Shown here piece by piece: positions 25,823-34,449 of a stretch of DNA of 64,000 nucleotides (positions are counted from its first letter, which is position 1; every line of letters starts with the position of its first letter). The stretch is from Streptomyces sp. NBC_00459 (GTDB lineage Bacteria; Actinomycetota; Actinomycetes; Streptomycetales; Streptomycetaceae). The stretch lies in the NCBI RefSeq assembly GCF_036013955.1, contig NZ_CP107903.1:2418001-2482000 (forward strand). Reading direction: 5' to 3'. The notes under the pieces were generated by a model, which had not been told where the DNA came from, searched no databases, and was given only the letters and a program-made list of their open reading frames with translations. The translations under genes were made by a program, and so were the position numbers.

Positions 25823-25847
25823 GAAGGCCGCCCGAGGGGCGGCCTTC
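25823..25847 (+). terminator. trp attenuator terminator
   Basis: Perfect 11-bp arms GAAGGCCGCCC and GGGCGGCCTTC with a GAG loop, followed by GGTGTTTT. Its left arm can instead pair with the 3' part of the leader-peptide frame, giving the antiterminator. Confidence 0.92.
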
Positions 25848-25920
25848 GGTGTTTTCGCGGACTTCCGCGGCCAGGCCGTTCCTCCCGATCACTGATCCAG
25901 TCATCGATGGAAGAGGAACC

Positions 25921-27783
25921 ATGCGACTCGACCGGCTCCTGCACGACAACCGCCCGTTCGCGCTGCTCCGCCGCCGGACTCCAGGGCACGACCACTCCGT
26001 GGTCGAACTGCTGCTCGGCCCGGTGACCACGTACGACCGGCTCGCCGACATCCCCGACGAGGGCCTCGCCCTCATCCCCTTCCGCCAGATCCGCGAGCGC
26101 GGCTTCGACGTCCGCGACGACGGCACCCCGCTCGCGGTGCTCACGCCCGAGGAGACCTACGAACTCCCGCTCGCCGAGGCCCTGGACCAGCTCCCGGCTC
26201 ACGACGTACGGGTCGAGGGCGGTGGCTTCGACGTCGGCGACGAGGAGTACGCGGACATCGTCGGGAGGGTGCTGCGGGAGGAGATCGGGCGCGGCGAGGG
26301 GGCGAACTTCGTCATTCGGCGGACGTACGAGGGTGAGATCCCGGGGTTCGGACGCGCCGACGCCCTCGCCCTGTTCCGGCGGCTGCTGGTCGGGGAGCGG
26401 GGCGCCTACTGGACGTTCGTCGTGCACACCGGGGAGCGGACCCTGGTCGGGGCCAGCCCCGAGGTGCACGTCCGGATGTCCGGCGGGACCGTGGTCATGA
26501 ACCCGATCAGCGGGACGTACCGCTATCCGGCCGAGGGGCCGACCCCCGAGCACCTGCTCTTCTTCCTCGCCGACGGCAAGGAGATCGAGGAGCTGTCGAT
26601 GGTCGTCGACGAGGAGCTCAAGATGATGTGCACCGTCGGCGACATGGGCGGGGTCGTGGTGGGGCCGCGGCTGAAGGAGATGGCCCATCTCGCGCACACG
26701 GAGTACGAGTTGCGGGGGCGCTCCTCCCTGGATGTGCGGGAGGTGCTGAAGGAGACCATGTTCGCGGCGACCGTGACCGGGTCGCCCGTGCAGAACGCCT
26801 GCCGGGTGATCGAGCGGCACGAGGTCGGTGGTCGCGGTTACTACGCGGGGGCGTTGGCGCTCGTCGGGCGGGATGCGGGCGGGGCGCAGACCCTCGACTC
26901 GCCGATCCTCATCCGGACCGCCGACATCGCGCCGGACGGACGGCTGCGGGTGCCGGTCGGCGCCACGCTCGTCCGTGGCTCGGACCCGGCGGGCGAGGTC
27001 GCCGAGACCCACGCAAAGGCGGCCGGGGTGCTGGCGGCGCTCGGTGTCGTCCCGGGAAGGCCCCGGGAGACGGGCGTACGGCCGCGGCTCATGGACGATC
27101 CACGGGTGCGGGCGGCGCTGGACGGGCGGCGGTCCTCGCTGGCGCCGTTCTGGCTGCGGATGCAGGAGCGGACCCAGGAACTGTCCGGGCACGCCCTGGT
27201 CGTCGACGCCGAGGACACGTTCACGGCGATGCTCGCGCACGTCCTGCGCTCGTCGGGCCTCGACGTGACCGTGCGGCGCTACGACGAACCGGGGCTGCGG
27301 GAGGCCGTCGTACGGCACGAGGGGCCGTTGGTTCTCGGGCCCGGCCCCGGTGATCCGGGCGACCTGGCCGACCCGAGGATGCGGTTCCTGCGCGAACTGA
27401 CGGCCGAGGTCGTGCGGGACCACCGGCACGGTGTCCTCGGGGTCTGCCTCGGGCACGAGCTGATCGCTGCGGAGCTGGGACTGGAGATCGTGCGCAAGGA
27501 GATTCCCTACCAGGGCGCGCAGACGGAGATCGATCTGTTCGGGCGGCCGGAGACCGTCGGCTTCTACAACAGTTTCGTGGCGCACTGCGGCGACGAGGCC
27601 GCCGGCGAGCTGGCCGCGCACGGGGTCGAGGTCAGCCGGAGTGCGAGCGGTGAGGTGCATGCGCTGCGGGGGCCCGGGTTCGCGGGCGTCCAGTTCCACC
27701 CGGAGTCGGTGCTGACGCTGAACGGGGCCGCTGTCGTAGGGGAGTTGATGGGGCGGCTGCGGGGTGCCGGCACCCTGGGGTGA
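25921..27783 (+). CDS. trpE: Fused anthranilate synthase (TrpE-TrpG)
   Basis: A 620-residue fusion. Residues 1-410 are the chorismate-binding component I (VVMNPISGTYRYPAEGPTPEH by its ends, VDEELKMMCTVGDMGG, ATVTGSPVQNACRVI, GGRGYYAGALALVG); about 425-620 are the glutamine amidotransferase, with Cys509 in GVCLGHEL and the VQFHPESVLT His/Glu end of the triad. It makes anthranilate from chorismate and glutamine. The ATG follows GGAAGAGGAA. The Trp leader and attenuator place it in tryptophan synthesis rather than phenazine-type secondary metabolism, where similar fusions occur. trpD lies 26 kb away; the other trp genes are not in the window. Confidence 0.95.
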   Translation: MRLDRLLHDNRPFALLRRRTPGHDHSVVELLLGPVTTYDRLADIPDEGLALIPFRQIRERGFDVRDDGTPLAVLTPEETYELPLAEALDQLPAHDVRVEGGGFDVGDEEYADIVGRVLREEIGRGEGANFVIRRTYEGEIPGFGRADALALFRRLLVGERGAYWTFVVHTGERTLVGASPEVHVRMSGGTVVMNPISGTYRYPAEGPTPEHLLFFLADGKEIEELSMVVDEELKMMCTVGDMGGVVVGPRLKEMAHLAHTEYELRGRSSLDVREVLKETMFAATVTGSPVQNACRVIERHEVGGRGYYAGALALVGRDAGGAQTLDSPILIRTADIAPDGRLRVPVGATLVRGSDPAGEVAETHAKAAGVLAALGVVPGRPRETGVRPRLMDDPRVRAALDGRRSSLAPFWLRMQERTQELSGHALVVDAEDTFTAMLAHVLRSSGLDVTVRRYDEPGLREAVVRHEGPLVLGPGPGDPGDLADPRMRFLRELTAEVVRDHRHGVLGVCLGHELIAAELGLEIVRKEIPYQGAQTEIDLFGRPETVGFYNSFVAHCGDEAAGELAAHGVEVSRSASGEVHALRGPGFAGVQFHPESVLTLNGAAVVGELMGRLRGAGTLG

Positions 27784-27789
27784 GGCCGA

Positions 27790-27819
27790 GGGGCGCCCGG
27801 GCTCGTGCCTGGGCGCCCC
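27790..27819. terminator. Bidirectional terminator between trpE and pfkA
   Basis: GGGGCGCCC (27790-27798) and GGGCGCCCC (27811-27819) with four further inner pairs and a TCGT loop, between convergent genes. Confidence 0.75.
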
Positions 27820-27828
27820 CGCGCGCAC

Positions 27829-28857
27829 TCAGCCGAAGAAGACGCCGGCCTCCTCGTACAGCTTCGGGTCGACCGTCTTGAGTTTCGCCGTGGCCTCCGC
27901 GATCGGGACCCGGACGATGTCCGTGCCGCGCAGGGCGACCATCTTGCCGAAGTCGCCGTCACGGACCGCCTCGATGGCGTGCAGGCCGAAGCGGGTGGCG
28001 AGCCAGCGGTCGAAGGCGCTGGGTGTGCCGCCGCGCTGGACATGGCCCAGCACCGTGGTGCGTGCCTCCTTGCCGGTCCGCTTCTCGATCTCCTTGGCCA
28101 GCCATTCGCCGACGCCGGACAGCCGCACATGGCCGAAGGAGTCGAGGGACTGGTCCTTCAGCACCATGTCGCCGTCCTTGGGCATGGCGCCCTCCGCGAC
28201 GACCACGATCGGGGCGTAGGAGGCACTGAAGCGCGAGGTCACCCAGGCACACACCTGTTCGGTGTCGAAGCGCTGTTCGGGGATGAGGATGACGTTGGCG
28301 CCGCCGGCGAGGCCGGAGTGGAGGGCGATCCAGCCGGCGTGGCGGCCCATCACCTCACAGACGAGGACGCGCATGTGCGACTCGGCGGTGGTGTGCAGTC
28401 GGTCGATCGCCTCCGTCGCGATGCCGACCGCGGTGTCGAAGCCGAAGGTGTAGTCGGTGGCGGACAGGTCGTTGTCGATCGTCTTCGGTACGGCGACGAC
28501 CGGCACCCCGTACTCGTCGGTGAGGCGGGCCGCGACGCCGAGGGTGTCCTCGCCGCCGATCGCGATGAGCGCGTCGACCTCCTGCGCGGCGAGGTTCTCC
28601 CGGATGCGGGCGATGCCGTTCTCCTGCTTGAGGGGGTTGGTCCGTGAGGAGCCGAGGATGGTGCCGCCGCGCGGGAGGATCCCGCGCACGGCGGGGATGT
28701 CGAGGCGCACACTGGCGCCCTCCAGCGGACCTCGCCAGCCGTCCCGGAAGCCGACGAAGTCGTACTCGTACTCCTGTACGCCCTTGCGGACGATGGCCCG
28801 GATGACGGCGTTGAGCCCGGGGCAGTCGCCGCCTCCGGTCAGTACTCCGACGCGCAT
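27829..28857 (-). CDS. pfkA: 6-phosphofructokinase
   Basis: A 342-residue PFK, phosphorylating fructose 6-phosphate in glycolysis. Motifs: VGVLTGGGDCPGLNAVIRA at the N-terminus, ALIAIGGEDTLGVA (nucleotide site), PKTIDNDL with the catalytic Asp, VEVMGRHAGW-like CEVMGRHAGWIAL, and LGHVQRGGTPSAFDR. The GGED and PKTIDNDL forms are those of the actinobacterial group with some similarity to PPi-PFKs; S. coelicolor members use ATP. The ATG at 28857 has AGGGA upstream; the longer frame to 28917 is unsupported. Single gene, converging with trpE. The 168 nt to the response regulator stop hold no gene. Confidence 0.95.
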   Translation of the reverse strand: MRVGVLTGGGDCPGLNAVIRAIVRKGVQEYEYDFVGFRDGWRGPLEGASVRLDIPAVRGILPRGGTILGSSRTNPLKQENGIARIRENLAAQEVDALIAIGGEDTLGVAARLTDEYGVPVVAVPKTIDNDLSATDYTFGFDTAVGIATEAIDRLHTTAESHMRVLVCEVMGRHAGWIALHSGLAGGANVILIPEQRFDTEQVCAWVTSRFSASYAPIVVVAEGAMPKDGDMVLKDQSLDSFGHVRLSGVGEWLAKEIEKRTGKEARTTVLGHVQRGGTPSAFDRWLATRFGLHAIEAVRDGDFGKMVALRGTDIVRVPIAEATAKLKTVDPKLYEEAGVFFG

Positions 28858-29025
28858 GGAAGTGTCCCTTCGCCGCGGATGCCTGCTGAAGGTCACGCTA
28901 ATCGTGATGCAGGTCACTTTGGGATGGGCGGGAAGGTCAATTCCGGTGAATTGTGCGGTAGTTGATCTCGGGACGAGCCGACACGTACGGGGTGCCGCGC
29001 GTCCTGTGCGTCCTACCCGTGCGTC

Positions 29026-29763
29026 CTACTCGTCGTCGTCCAGGCCGCGCTGAATCGCGTACCGCACCAGTTCCACCCGGTTGTGCAGTTGCAGCTTGCC
29101 CAGAGTGTTCTGGACGTGGTTCTGGACCGTGCGGTGGGAGATGACCAGGCGTTCGGCGATCTGCTTGTAGCTGAGACCCTTGGCCACCAGCCGCAGCACC
29201 TCCGTCTCGCGGTCGGTGAGCTGCGGGACCTTGGGGTCGTCGGCACCCGCGGCCGGGGCCGGCTCGGAGGCCAGGCGGCGGTACTCGCCGAGGACCAGAC
29301 CGGCCAGACCGGGGGTGAACACCGGGTCGCCGACCGCCGTACGGCGCACCGCGTCCACCAGTTCCTCCGTCGAGGCCGACTTCAGCAGGTAGCCGGTCGC
29401 GCCGGACTTCACCGCCTCCAGTACGTCGGCGTGCTCGCCGCTCGCCGAGAGGACCAGGACACGCAGGGCCGGGTTGGACCCGACCAGCTCCTTGCAGACC
29501 TGGACGCCGGGTTTGGCGGGCAGGTTCAGGTCGAGCACGAGGACGTCCGGCGCGACGGCCCGGGCGCGGCGTACGGCCTGCTCGCCGTCGCCCGCCGTGG
29601 CGACCACGTCGAACCCGGACTCGGCCAGGTCGCGGGCGACCGCGTCGCGCCACATGGGATGGTCGTCCACCACCATCACCCGCAGCGGGCCCCGGCCGCC
29701 TTCCTCGTCCACAGCCATACCCTTGCCGTTCCCGCTCTCGTTGTCGTTCCCGGTGGCCGTCAT
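29026..29763 (-). CDS. macR: NarL-type response regulator (MacR-like)
   Basis: A 245-residue regulator. Receiver domain about 28-145 with acidic pair VVDDHP, phospho-acceptor Asp78 in VLVLDLNLP and Lys in YLLKSA; LuxR-type helix-turn-helix at 175-238 (LTDRETEVLRLVAKGLSYKQIAERL by its start and end, then SHRTVQNHVQN). The first 25 residues are an Asn/Gly-rich non-conserved extension. The ATG overlaps the stop of the kinase gene upstream (ATGA), so the pair is coupled. Position and sequence match MacR of S. coelicolor, described as affecting sporulation and actinorhodin; that identification is from memory. Confidence 0.88.
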   Translation of the reverse strand: MTATGNDNESGNGKGMAVDEEGGRGPLRVMVVDDHPMWRDAVARDLAESGFDVVATAGDGEQAVRRARAVAPDVLVLDLNLPAKPGVQVCKELVGSNPALRVLVLSASGEHADVLEAVKSGATGYLLKSASTEELVDAVRRTAVGDPVFTPGLAGLVLGEYRRLASEPAPAAGADDPKVPQLTDRETEVLRLVAKGLSYKQIAERLVISHRTVQNHVQNTLGKLQLHNRVELVRYAIQRGLDDDE

Positions 29764-31016
29764 CGCCGCTCCGCCTTCCCCCGTGTCGTTCTGGTGTCCT
29801 TCGGTACCGTCAGTTCGACCTCGGTGCCCTGCCCCGGCACCGAGATCAGCTCGGCGTCGCCGCCGAGGTCGCGCAGCCGGCCGCGGATCGACTGGGCCAC
29901 GCCGAGCCGCCCCTCGCCCTCCGCCTGGGCGAGCCGCCCCTCCGGGATGCCCGGCCCGTCGTCGCGCACGGTCACGACGACGGAGTCCGGCTCGTCCTCG
30001 ACCAGGATCCAGGCCCGGGCGCCCTCCCCGGCATGCTTCCGTACGTTGTCCAGGGCGGCGCCGACCGCCGCGGCCAGCTCCTTCGCGGCGGCCCGGGCGA
30101 GCGGCACGGGGGTACCGGGCTCGGAGAAGGTGACCGTCGAGGTGGCGTACGGGACGAGCAGGGTGCGCAGGTCCACCGGGTCCGGCGCGGACTCCCCCGC
30201 CGCGTGTACGGCCTCCGCGTACTGCCATTCACGCGACTCCGGTACGAGGCCGCCGGAGACGAGAGCGCGCAGCGCGACCTCCTGCTCGCCGGCCATCCGG
30301 CCCAGTTCCCCGGCCTCGCCGCCGAGCACGGCACCGCGCCGCTGCACCATCGCCAGTACCTGGAGGACGCTGTCGTGGATGTCCCGGGCGAGCCGCTCCC
30401 GTTCGCGGGTCGCGGCCTCGATCTCCAGGGCGCGGGCGAGGGTGCGCTCGGAGGCACGGGCGACCTCGACGACGTATCCGATGGCGATGGAGGCGACCCA
30501 CACCAGGATCACGTTGTGGATGGTGTCGCGGGCCGGGGTGCCGCGCTCGACCAGGTTCACGACGGCGACCAGTGTCGAGGCGAAGGCCGCCCAGCGCCAG
30601 CCGCCCTTGATCGCGAAGGCCAGGACGGACCCCGCCGTCCATATCGACGGCAGGGTCGGGCCGCCCGACTGAATGCGTTCGTGGGTGTCGGCGAGGGGCG
30701 TGAGGAGGATGCCGGCGAGGGCGACCGTCAGGTCGGCGGCGAGGAAGCGCTTGGTGCAGCTGGCCGCGTTGGCGACCCAGGGCAGGGTGGCCAGGGTCCA
30801 GACGAACAGGACGCAGTAGTAGGCGACGGCGACCCACAGACGCTGGAACCCGTCGTAGGCGGTGGCGAAGAACCCCAGCGCGTACAGCATGGTGAGCACC
30901 CGGTAGCCGGCCAGCGCACGCCACAGCGGCTGCTCGACCGACATCCGCATGACCTTCGGACGCCCGGCTTTCTCCCGCCCGGCGCCATCACGCCCGGCTT
31001 TCTCACGTACGGCCAT
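29760..31016 (-). CDS. macS: MacS family sensor histidine kinase
   Basis: A 418-residue HisKA_3-type kinase. Five or six membrane helices (about 35-185) form the sensor (DUF5931), followed by the phosphorylation site ERLARDIHDSVLQVLAMV with His214, the N box ALDNVRKHAG, and the G boxes DDGPGIP and GRLGVAQSIRGRLRDLGG. It should phosphorylate the coupled response regulator. The N-terminus from ATG 31016 has an odd duplicated phrase REKAGR, encoded by a 14-bp direct repeat; a start at 30950 (MRMSVEQ) would remove it. GGGGGAC precedes 31016. The acyltransferase gene lies 35 nt upstream. Confidence 0.88.
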   Translation of the reverse strand: MAVREKAGRDGAGREKAGRPKVMRMSVEQPLWRALAGYRVLTMLYALGFFATAYDGFQRLWVAVAYYCVLFVWTLATLPWVANAASCTKRFLAADLTVALAGILLTPLADTHERIQSGGPTLPSIWTAGSVLAFAIKGGWRWAAFASTLVAVVNLVERGTPARDTIHNVILVWVASIAIGYVVEVARASERTLARALEIEAATRERERLARDIHDSVLQVLAMVQRRGAVLGGEAGELGRMAGEQEVALRALVSGGLVPESREWQYAEAVHAAGESAPDPVDLRTLLVPYATSTVTFSEPGTPVPLARAAAKELAAAVGAALDNVRKHAGEGARAWILVEDEPDSVVVTVRDDGPGIPEGRLAQAEGEGRLGVAQSIRGRLRDLGGDAELISVPGQGTEVELTVPKDTRTTRGKAERR

Positions 31017-31051
31017 GTCCCCCGCCCACCCCGAACCCGCCCCCGGTACCG

Positions 31052-31807
31052 CTACTTGGTGCCCGAACGTTCCTTCTCCAGAGCCTTCTGCGCCTGCTTC
31101 TCCGCCAGTTTCTCCGCCTTCGCCGCTTCCGCGATCTGGCGCTTGGCTGCCGACGCGTAGATGTCGACGTACTCCTGGCCGGAGAGCTTCATGATTTCGT
31201 ACATGACCTCGTCGGTCACGGCCCGGAGCACGAAACGGTCGTGTTCCATGCCCTGGTACCGGCTGAAGTCGAGCGGCTCGCCGATACGGATGCCCGGGCG
31301 CATCAGCTTGGGCATCACCTTGCCCGGCGGCTGGATCTTCTCGGTGTCGATCATCGCCACGGGGATGACAGGCGCCCCCGTGGCCAGCGCCACGCGCGCG
31401 AGACCGCCGGGCTTGCCCCGGTAGAGGCGGCCGTCGGGCGAGCGCGTGCCCTCCGGATAGATGCCGAACAGCTCACCGCGCTCGATGACTTCGACACCGC
31501 TCCGGATCGCGGCCTCGCCCGCGCCACGCGCCCCGGAGCGGTCCACCGGGAGCTGGCCGACGCCCTTGAAGAAGGCGGCGGTCATCCGGCCCTTGAGCCC
31601 GGGCGTCGTGAAGTACTCGGCCTTCGCGATGAAGGTGACCTTGCGGTCGAGGACCGCGGGAAGGAAGAACGAGTCGGAGAAGGACAGATGATTGCTCGCC
31701 AGGATCGCCGGGCCGTCGGCCGGAACGTTCTCCAGGCCTTCCACCCAGGGCCTGAAGGCGACCTTCAGCGGGACCCCGACGGAAACCTTCATCGCGCCGT
31801 ACAACAA
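31052..31807 (-). CDS. PlsC-type 1-acylglycerol-3-phosphate acyltransferase
   Basis: A 251-residue lysophospholipid acyltransferase. The catalytic HX4D box is SNHLSFSDSFF, with GVGQLPVDRSG, FGIYPEGTRSPDG and VIPVAMIDT as the next three conserved blocks. The C-terminal 45 residues are a Lys/Ala/Glu helix that may lie on the membrane. I take the TTG at 31807 because AGGAGG lies 7 nt upstream; an ATG at 31792 is the alternative. It would acylate lysophosphatidate or a mannosylated lipid; the M. tuberculosis counterpart in the same neighbourhood is Rv2182c. Divergent from the esterase. Confidence 0.88.
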   Translation of the reverse strand: MLYGAMKVSVGVPLKVAFRPWVEGLENVPADGPAILASNHLSFSDSFFLPAVLDRKVTFIAKAEYFTTPGLKGRMTAAFFKGVGQLPVDRSGARGAGEAAIRSGVEVIERGELFGIYPEGTRSPDGRLYRGKPGGLARVALATGAPVIPVAMIDTEKIQPPGKVMPKLMRPGIRIGEPLDFSRYQGMEHDRFVLRAVTDEVMYEIMKLSGQEYVDIYASAAKRQIAEAAKAEKLAEKQAQKALEKERSGTK

Positions 31808-31978
31808 CCGACTGCCTCCTGTGTCTGTGGATCAGACCTTAACCCGCAGCACTGTCAAAGAGCCCGACGGCCCTGGTCGGTGTCAGTGCGGTCGCGTACG
31901 GTGAAGTACGCCTCGGAGCCTCGTGGCTTCCGTGCGTGATCACCCACCCCAGTCACCCACCCCATGAACAGGAGACCG

Positions 31979-32815
31979 ATGGTGCCGGTCCTTCCTGGAG
32001 CCGAGCCGTACCGCCATGAGGGCGGGGAGGTCGGAGTCCTCCTCTGTCACGGTTTCACCGGTTCCCCGCAGTCGTTGCGCCCCTGGGCGGAGTATCTCGC
32101 CGAGCGCGGACTGACCGTCTCGCTGCCGCTGCTGCCCGGGCACGGCACGCGCTGGGAGGACATGCAGCTCACCGGCTGGCAGGACTGGTACGCGGAGGTG
32201 GACCGTGAGCTGCGCGCCCTGCTGGATCGCTGCACCCAGGTGTTCGTCTTCGGCCTGTCGATGGGCGGCGCGCTGACCCTGCGGCTCGCCTCGCAGTACG
32301 GCGACCGGATCAGCGGCATCGTGGTCGTCAACCCGGCGAACAAGGTGCACGGCCTTGCCGCGTACGCCCTTCCGGTCATCCGTCATCTGGTGCCCTCGGT
32401 GCCCGGCATCGTGAGCGACATAAAGAAGGAGGGCGTCGAGGAGGTCGGTTACCCCAGGGTTCCGCTGCACGCGGCGCACTCGATGCGGACGTTCTACCGT
32501 CTGGTCGACGGCGAGCTGCCGCAGGTCACGCAGCCGATGCTGCTGCTGCACAGCCGGGCGGACCATGTGGTGCCGCCGGCCGACTCGGCCCGGGTGCTCA
32601 GCCGGGTGTCGTCCACGGACGTCACGGAGATCGTGCTGGAACAGAGCTATCACGTCGCGACGTTGGACCATGATGCGGACCGGATCTTCGAGGAGAGCCA
32701 CGCGTTCGTCCTCCGGCTCGCACCCGCGGCCGGTAAGGAGTCCGGGGAGTCGAAGGACTCGGTGGGACTGGGAGACCAAGTGGGGCAGCAGGAAGGGACG
32801 GCCACGGGTGGCTGA
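31979..32815 (+). CDS. Alpha/beta hydrolase (carboxylesterase)
   Basis: A 278-residue alpha/beta-hydrolase. The oxyanion segment is LLCHGFTGSPQSL, the nucleophile elbow is FGLSMGGA, and the Asp and His of the triad appear in HSRADHVVPP and QSYHVATLDHD. This pattern is that of Est30/monoacylglycerol-lipase-like carboxylesterases; a lipid or acyl ester substrate is likely. ATG 31979 is preceded by AGGAGA at a short distance; ATG 31964 is an alternative giving five more residues. The last 40 residues are polar and non-conserved. The stop overlaps the next gene. Confidence 0.85.
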   Translation: MVPVLPGAEPYRHEGGEVGVLLCHGFTGSPQSLRPWAEYLAERGLTVSLPLLPGHGTRWEDMQLTGWQDWYAEVDRELRALLDRCTQVFVFGLSMGGALTLRLASQYGDRISGIVVVNPANKVHGLAAYALPVIRHLVPSVPGIVSDIKKEGVEEVGYPRVPLHAAHSMRTFYRLVDGELPQVTQPMLLLHSRADHVVPPADSARVLSRVSSTDVTEIVLEQSYHVATLDHDADRIFEESHAFVLRLAPAAGKESGESKDSVGLGDQVGQQEGTATGG

Positions 32816-33407
32816 GCACGACTCCGACCGCGAGCCGGAGGAGAAGGGCGTGCCCTTCGACGAGGCGGCCGCGTGGGCCGCGATCGTGGAGGCGTACGGC
32901 GACGAGCCGCCGGACCCGCCCGGCGCCAAGCCGTTCAAGTCCGTCGAGGATCTGGCGCTGCTCGAACCGGACACGAACGAGGACACTGACGACACCGTCG
33001 ACCCCGACCCCAAGGGCAACGCCGACAAGGTGGCCAAGGGCGACAGCCAGCCGGTGAAGCCGCTGGGCAGCTCCGTCGCCTTCGCCCCGGGCGTCGGCGG
33101 CGGCCCGCGCGACTACACGGCCCCCGAAGCGTCGGAGGAGGACTTCGACGATGACGACGAGGGCCACTTCGTGCCCCCGGAGCCACCTCCGCTGGGGGAC
33201 TCCGACACGACCGCCCGCTTCGCCTGGCTGGCGGTGCTCGGCGGTCCGGTCCTGCTGCTGCTCGCCGTGGTGCTGGGCTGGGACATGACCTGGTGGCTGA
33301 CGACACTGGGCATCGGCGGGTTCCTCGGCGGGTTCGCGACGCTGGTGATGCGGATGAAGGGCGACGAGGACGACGAGCAGGATCCGGGGCGGGGCGCGGT
33401 GGTCTGA
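32808..33407 (+). CDS. Acidic membrane protein, conserved hypothetical
   Basis: A 199-residue protein with an acidic, Pro-rich cytoplasmic part (1-130; many Asp/Glu, including EEDFDDDDEGHFVPPEPPP) and two membrane helices at about 140-185, then a short acidic tail. I do not recognise a functional domain; similar proteins are found only in actinobacteria. The GTG start overlaps the esterase stop by 8 nt and has GGAAGGGA upstream, so the two are coupled. It converges with the EEP-family gene; the 109 nt between hold a remnant of an EEP reading frame. Confidence 0.78.
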   Translation: MAEHDSDREPEEKGVPFDEAAAWAAIVEAYGDEPPDPPGAKPFKSVEDLALLEPDTNEDTDDTVDPDPKGNADKVAKGDSQPVKPLGSSVAFAPGVGGGPRDYTAPEASEEDFDDDDEGHFVPPEPPPLGDSDTTARFAWLAVLGGPVLLLLAVVLGWDMTWWLTTLGIGGFLGGFATLVMRMKGDEDDEQDPGRGAVV

Positions 33408-33419
33408 CGACCGCTGTCA

Positions 33420-33480
33420 CGCAGTCGGCGGTTGAGGGCGGTCAGGACCGGAAGGTGGTCCGTGACCGCCCTCGGCGGTT
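33420..33480 (-). pseudogene. Remnant of an EEP-family gene C-terminus
   Basis: On the minus strand one frame reads AVTDHLPVLTALNRRLRD, matching the ATDHLPVLAALRV end of the neighbouring EEP-family protein. Most nucleotide differences between the two copies fall at third codon positions, so the copy diverged while coding. There is no start or stop of its own; it runs into the antisense of the membrane-protein gene. Confidence 0.5.
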
Positions 33481-33516
33481 CCGCCCGACGCCGCTGCTCC
33501 GCCCGGCGGGCCGGGC

Positions 33517-34272
33517 TCAGGATGCCGGTACCCGCAGAGCCGCCAGCACGGGCAGGTGATCCGTCGCCGCCCTCAGGTCCGACGCCAGCACTCCCGGATG
33601 CCCCGACGGCACCCCGCAGCCGAGGACCTCGATGCCCGGCGTGGCCAGGATCGCGTCGATCCGCTGGTGCGGGTCGCTGGGCGTCGAGGTGTACTCCGTA
33701 CCCCAGGGGGCGGCGGTCCAGCAGTCCTGGAGGCCGGTGGCCAGGCGCCGGAAGCTGCGGCCGGTGGGGCGTTCGTTGAGGTCGCCGCCCGCGACCGCGT
33801 GCGGTACGTCCAGTGCGGCGAGGCGGTCGAGGAGCAGGCCGGACTGCTCGTACCGCTCGTCCTTCTGCAGGCTGAGGTGACAGCTCAGTACGCCGAGCCG
33901 GGCGGCCCCGAAGCGGACGACCGCCGTCGCGAAGCCGCGGCGGTGCTGGCCGGGGGTGAGCGGGAGAAGGACGTCCTCGGTGCGTTCGACGGTCGCGCGC
34001 AGGGAGCAGAGAAGGGCGGGTCCGGCGGCGGTGGCCCCGCCGGAGAGGAGTACCTGGCCGGAGGCGGCTGCGAGGCGGGAGAGCTTCTTGCGCCAGCGGA
34101 AGAAGCGGGGGGCTTCCTGGATGAGGACGAGGTCCGGGGCGCAGGCGGTGATGACGCGGGCGAGGGCGGTGGTGTCGTCGCGCATCGAGCGGATGTTGTA
34201 GCTGAGGACTCGGATGACGGCGGAACCGTCTGGGTTTGTGGCCGGGTTGGGGAGCGGGGGGTTCGTCGCCAT
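33517..34272 (-). CDS. Endonuclease/exonuclease/phosphatase family protein
   Basis: A 251-residue EEP-superfamily metallohydrolase. Visible signatures: VLSYNIRSMRDD near residue 20, LVLIQEAPRF with the metal-binding Glu, LSCHLS, AGGDLNERPTGRSFRRL, and the C-terminal ATDHLPVLAAL with the catalytic Asp-His. No signal peptide, so an intracellular nuclease or phosphatase; the exact substrate is not predictable. TATCTT ends 7 nt before the ATG and there is no ribosome site, so the transcript is likely leaderless. The frame extends to 34440 but that part is repeat sequence. Confidence 0.88.
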   Translation of the reverse strand: MATNPPLPNPATNPDGSAVIRVLSYNIRSMRDDTTALARVITACAPDLVLIQEAPRFFRWRKKLSRLAAASGQVLLSGGATAAGPALLCSLRATVERTEDVLLPLTPGQHRRGFATAVVRFGAARLGVLSCHLSLQKDERYEQSGLLLDRLAALDVPHAVAGGDLNERPTGRSFRRLATGLQDCWTAAPWGTEYTSTPSDPHQRIDAILATPGIEVLGCGVPSGHPGVLASDLRAATDHLPVLAALRVPAS

Positions 34273-34352
34273 GGTGGTCAAGATACGGAGGTGGGGTGAG
34301 GGGATGCCGGTAACTCGCCGTGGGGGGTGCGGTAGTTGACCGTCTCGCGGCC

Positions 34353-34390
34353 CGCTGTGGCTTGTCGCGCAGTTCCCCGCGCCCCTTAAA
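34353..34390. repeat. Streptomyces intergenic repeat copy
   Basis: The core CTTGTCGCGCAGTTCCCCGC followed by GCCCCTTAAAAGA is a sequence I recognise as scattered through Streptomyces intergenic regions. One copy in this window, between the EEP gene and glkA. Confidence 0.5.
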
Positions 34391-34395
34391 AGACA

Positions 34396-34430
34396 CTGCT
34401 CGCCGCCCCCTGCAAGGGAACGGCGAGCAG
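34396..34430 (-). terminator. glkA terminator
   Basis: CTGCTCGCCG and CGGCGAGCAG arms with a 15-nt loop; on the minus strand they are followed by TGTCTTTTAAGG. Confidence 0.75.
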
Positions 34431-34449
34431 CCACAGGCACGGGGATGTC

